Positions 61,781-64,000 of a stretch of 64,000 bases of DNA are shown piece after piece. Made by a program: the position numbers and the translations under genes. Numbering within the stretch: the first letter of the stretch is position 1; each line of letters begins with the position of its first letter. The notes under the pieces were generated by a model. The model worked only from the letters and a program-made list of their open reading frames with translations, was not told the origin of the DNA and did no database searches. This DNA is from Massilia sp. Mn16-1_5 (GTDB taxonomy: Bacteria; Pseudomonadota; Gammaproteobacteria; Burkholderiales; Burkholderiaceae_D): NCBI RefSeq assembly GCF_004798585.1, contig NZ_PPXQ01000019.1, positions 60,079 to 124,078 of the forward strand. The letters run 5' to 3'.

Positions 61781-62056
61781 ATGTTTCTCGATCACCCCAC
61801 CATCACCGCCACCAATGGCGACGTCGAGCCAGACCGCATCGAGCGGCTGGAACGCGTCTACGGCTATGCGATGGCCCTGGCCGACAGTGCCGGCAACGCG
61901 CGTTTCGTCGAGAAGCTGACCCAGCTGCACGACCACAAGGGCACGCTGATCGTGTTCTGGAACGAGGTGCCCGACGCGCTCGAGCGCGCCTATTTCGCGC
62001 GCGCCTGGGCCAGCAAGGTCGGCGACGGCACCGAGAACGTGGAGCACGAATGCTGA
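61781..62056 (+). CDS. 91-residue conserved-type small protein coupled to a GGDEF gene
   Basis: Start at the ATG with GGAG shortly upstream (MFLDHPTITATNGDVEPDRI). The product is soluble and helical, with ERVYGYAMALADSAGNARFV and LHDHKGTLIVFWNEVPDALE, no Cys until the penultimate position (HEC). An earlier in-frame ATG (61751) lies within the hairpin element and is less likely. It overlaps the GGDEF gene by seven bases, so a role with that protein is likely. No family recognised with confidence. Confidence 0.7.
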   Translation: MFLDHPTITATNGDVEPDRIERLERVYGYAMALADSAGNARFVEKLTQLHDHKGTLIVFWNEVPDALERAYFARAWASKVGDGTENVEHEC

Positions 62057-63240
62057 GCGCTGCGATGCTGACCATGGACTCGACCACGATGGTGCTGGTG
62101 CTCGCGCTGGGCAACCTGGCCCTGTGCAGCCTGCTGTTCTTCTTCGATTACGGCGCCCAGCGCAGCCCCGGCCTGGCCAGCTGGGGCCTGTCGAAGCAAG
62201 TGCAGGCGGCCAGCTGGATCCTGCTGGCGCTGGGTGGCGCGCGCGTCGTGCCCGAACCGCTGGCCCTGCCGGGCGGCTGGGCCCTCCTGATCGGCGGCGT
62301 GGCGCTGGAGTCGAGCGCCCTGTGGGAAAGCGCGCACCGGCGCCGCGTGCAGCGCGCCATGGTGCCGCTGGCGCTGGCGGCCGTGTTCATCTTCCTGGTC
62401 TCGTACTGGATCGATCCGCTCGGCCTGCGCACCCTGGCCGCGGCCCTGATCCTGGGCGCCTTCTACCTGGTCGGCGCGGCGGCGCTGGCGCGCGGCTGGC
62501 GCGAAGCCTCGATGCTGCAGCGCGCGCTGGCCGTCACCACGGCGCTGCTGGCGTTGCTGGTGGCCGCGCGCGGCATCCTGGTGCTGGTCATGCCCGACGG
62601 CTGGCGCTGGCTCTCGCACGACCTGCTGCGCCAGCTGTCGACCATCGCTTTCTATCTGCTCATGCTGGTGAACGGCTTCGGCTGCCTGCTGCTGGCGCGC
62701 GAACGCCTGCAGGGCGATGTGTCGCGCCTGGAGACGCTCGACCTCGTGACCGAGGCGCCCAACCAGCGCGGCTTCTTCAACGCGCTCGCGCCCTGGATGG
62801 CGCTGGCCCGCCGTCCCGGTTCGCCGACCGCGCTGATCGTGCTCGACCTCGACAGCTTCAAGCGCGTCAACGACGGCTACGGCCATCCGGTGGGCGACGT
62901 GGTGCTGCGCCACGTGGCCGAGCTGTGCAAGCGCCAGCTGCGCGACAGCGATTTGCTGGGCCGGCTGTCGGGCGGCGAATTCGCGCTGCTGCTGCCGCGC
63001 ACCGGAGGCGAGGAAGCCATGCTGGTGGCCGAGCGCATGCGCGCGGCGATCGAGACGACGCCGGTCAAGACCGAGCGCGCGATGATCTCGATGACGGCCA
63101 GCTTCGGCGTCACCACGATCCGTCCTGACGACAGCAACGTCACCCTGTTCGGCCGCGCCGGCGCCGCCATGCGTGCGGCGAAGGACGCGGGCCGCAACCA
63201 GATCCGCCTCGCACCGCGCGAGACCGTGCCCGAGGCCTGA
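62050..63240 (+). CDS. membrane GGDEF protein with degenerate active site
   Basis: A 396-residue protein with about six to seven N-terminal membrane segments (residues about 10-215, for example LVLALGNLALCSLLFFFDYG and LALAAVFIFLVSYWIDPLGL), then a GGDEF domain. The domain keeps LIVLDLDSFKRVNDGYGHPV and GDVVLRHVAEL. The signature reads RLSGGEFALLL, i.e. SGGEF, where the metal-binding third residue is Gly instead of Asp/Glu. Catalysis is therefore doubtful and a receptor role possible. It starts inside the preceding small gene. Confidence 0.88.
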   Translation: MLSAAMLTMDSTTMVLVLALGNLALCSLLFFFDYGAQRSPGLASWGLSKQVQAASWILLALGGARVVPEPLALPGGWALLIGGVALESSALWESAHRRRVQRAMVPLALAAVFIFLVSYWIDPLGLRTLAAALILGAFYLVGAAALARGWREASMLQRALAVTTALLALLVAARGILVLVMPDGWRWLSHDLLRQLSTIAFYLLMLVNGFGCLLLARERLQGDVSRLETLDLVTEAPNQRGFFNALAPWMALARRPGSPTALIVLDLDSFKRVNDGYGHPVGDVVLRHVAELCKRQLRDSDLLGRLSGGEFALLLPRTGGEEAMLVAERMRAAIETTPVKTERAMISMTASFGVTTIRPDDSNVTLFGRAGAAMRAAKDAGRNQIRLAPRETVPEA

Positions 63241-63245
63241 TCCGC

Positions 63246-63263
63246 CGCCCCGTCATCGGGGCG
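63246..63263. other. short hairpin between GGDEF and phosphatase genes
   Basis: CGCCCCG-TCAT-CGGGGCG just after the GGDEF stop; no T tract follows, so at most a weak terminator. Confidence 0.4.
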
Positions 63264-63309
63264 TCACATTGGTTCGCCATACTGGGGCTTCCTCCAGCCA
63301 GGGCGAACC

Positions 63310-64000
63310 ATGCCTCCTTCGACCACCTCAGCACCGCTCTACGCCGCCGTCGAACTCGGGTCCGACAGCTTTCGCCTGCACGTGGCGCATTGGGAAGGCG
63401 GCGTGCTGGCGGTCGCCGCCACCCTGAGCGAACCGATCCGCCTCGGCGCCGGTATCGGACTCGACGGCAAGCTCGATCCCGGCACCGTGCGCCGCGCCCT
63501 CGATTGCCTGCGCCAGTTCCGGCTGGCGCTGGCCATGTGGGAGGTGCGCGCCGTGCGCGTGGTCGCCTCCGCCGCGCTGCGCGTGGCCTGCGACACGCCG
63601 GCCTTCCTGCCGGCGGCCGAAGCGGCGATCGGGCATCCGGTCGAGGTGCTCGGCGGCGAGGAGGAAGGGCGCCTGGTTTACCTCGGCGTGGCCGGCACCT
63701 TGGGCGGCCAGGATGAACGGCGCCTGGTGCTGGACGTCGGCAGCGGCTCGACCGGGATCGCGGTCGGCTGCGGCGACAAGGTCGAACTGGTGCAATCCTA
63801 CGGCGTCGGTGCGCTGCGCCAGGGTCTGGCTTTTTTTCGCGACGGGATTTCGCCGGCCGCCTTCGATGCGGCGCTGGCGTCCTCGCGCAGCCGCTTCGCC
63901 GATGCCGGCGTGCTGGCGGGCGCGCTCGGATGGCGCCGCGCCTACGGCGCCTCGGGCACGGTGCGCGCGCTGTTCGAGCTGGCCGGGGCCGATGCGGCCG
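63310..64000 (+). CDS. Ppx/GppA-family phosphatase, N-terminal part
   Basis: The first 230 residues of an exopolyphosphatase / guanosine pentaphosphate phosphatase-type protein, cut by the window end. The actin-like ATPase fold shows phosphate motif 1 AAVELGSDSFRLHVA near residue 15, the RVVASAALRVACD region, GGEEEGRLVYLGVAG and phosphate motif 2 LVLDVGSGSTGIAVG near residue 143. Motif 2 is usually (D/E)IGGGSTE; here the final Glu is replaced by Gly. It would degrade polyphosphate or (p)ppGpp-type nucleotides if active. Confidence 0.9.
   Translation, partial: MPPSTTSAPLYAAVELGSDSFRLHVAHWEGGVLAVAATLSEPIRLGAGIGLDGKLDPGTVRRALDCLRQFRLALAMWEVRAVRVVASAALRVACDTPAFLPAAEAAIGHPVEVLGGEEEGRLVYLGVAGTLGGQDERRLVLDVGSGSTGIAVGCGDKVELVQSYGVGALRQGLAFFRDGISPAAFDAALASSRSRFADAGVLAGALGWRRAYGASGTVRALFELAGADAA

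Overview
The window is high-G+C, densely coded chromosomal DNA of a betaproteobacterium. The best fit is Oxalobacteraceae, close to Massilia/Telluria. This rests on the nadE-glnB adjacency, the hemX-hemY pair, many secreted hydrolases and TonB receptors, and the style of the genes; no marker such as 16S rRNA is present, so the genus is an inference.

Layout. 1-2.4 kb: end of hemX, hemY, then ppa with its own promoter and terminator. 2.4-4.3 kb: a small secreted protein and a secreted PA-domain zinc protease, translationally coupled, with an NtrC-type dyad upstream. 4.6-12.7 kb: a collinear uptake cluster on the minus strand (TonB-dependent receptor, alpha/beta hydrolase, periplasmic binding protein, LivG/LivF ATPases, LivH/LivM permeases), with a divergent LysR regulator at 13.0 kb. 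13.9-22.7 kb: a complete biotin-independent malonate decarboxylase locus (LysR regulator, MatC-like carrier, mdcA-C-D-E-G-B-H), tightly overlapped. 23-27.5 kb: a FemAB/GNAT-like protein, NAD synthetase, P-II protein and a TRIC-like membrane protein. 27.7-39.9 kb: bacteriophytochrome kinase, Smr protein, trxB, ftsK, lolA, a TonB-C-like secreted protein, rarA, a coiled-coil lipoprotein and serS.

40.0-42.5 kb is the accessory spot: two tRNA-Ser(CGA) genes flank a scrambled third tRNA-terminator unit, followed by one gene of clearly lower G+C (40637-42439). That gene encodes an unrecognised 600-residue protein whose C-terminal part resembles PD-(D/E)XK-like domains of defence proteins. It is the best candidate for an undescribed system here.

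42.6-48.8 kb: thioesterase, Fur-controlled PepSY membrane protein and siderophore receptor, a PrmC-like methyltransferase and a YpfJ-type metallopeptidase. 49-55.9 kb: zinc alcohol dehydrogenase with a His-rich partner, M4 protease, M23 peptidase, L,D-transpeptidase, ferredoxin and a secreted esterase-like hydrolase. 56-57.8 kb: a cluster of small uncharacterised proteins. 57.8-64 kb: a CHASE-PAS-GGDEF-EAL protein, a spermidine-synthase-like protein, a GGDEF protein with a degenerate active site, and the start of a Ppx/GppA phosphatase cut by the window end.

A palindromic repeat family centred on GGGCATGCCC occurs as inverted pairs at four intergenic places (about 1.6, 23.1, 27.6 and 50.8 kb) and once singly (34.4 kb). 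No insertion sequence, integrase, CRISPR array or rRNA was found.
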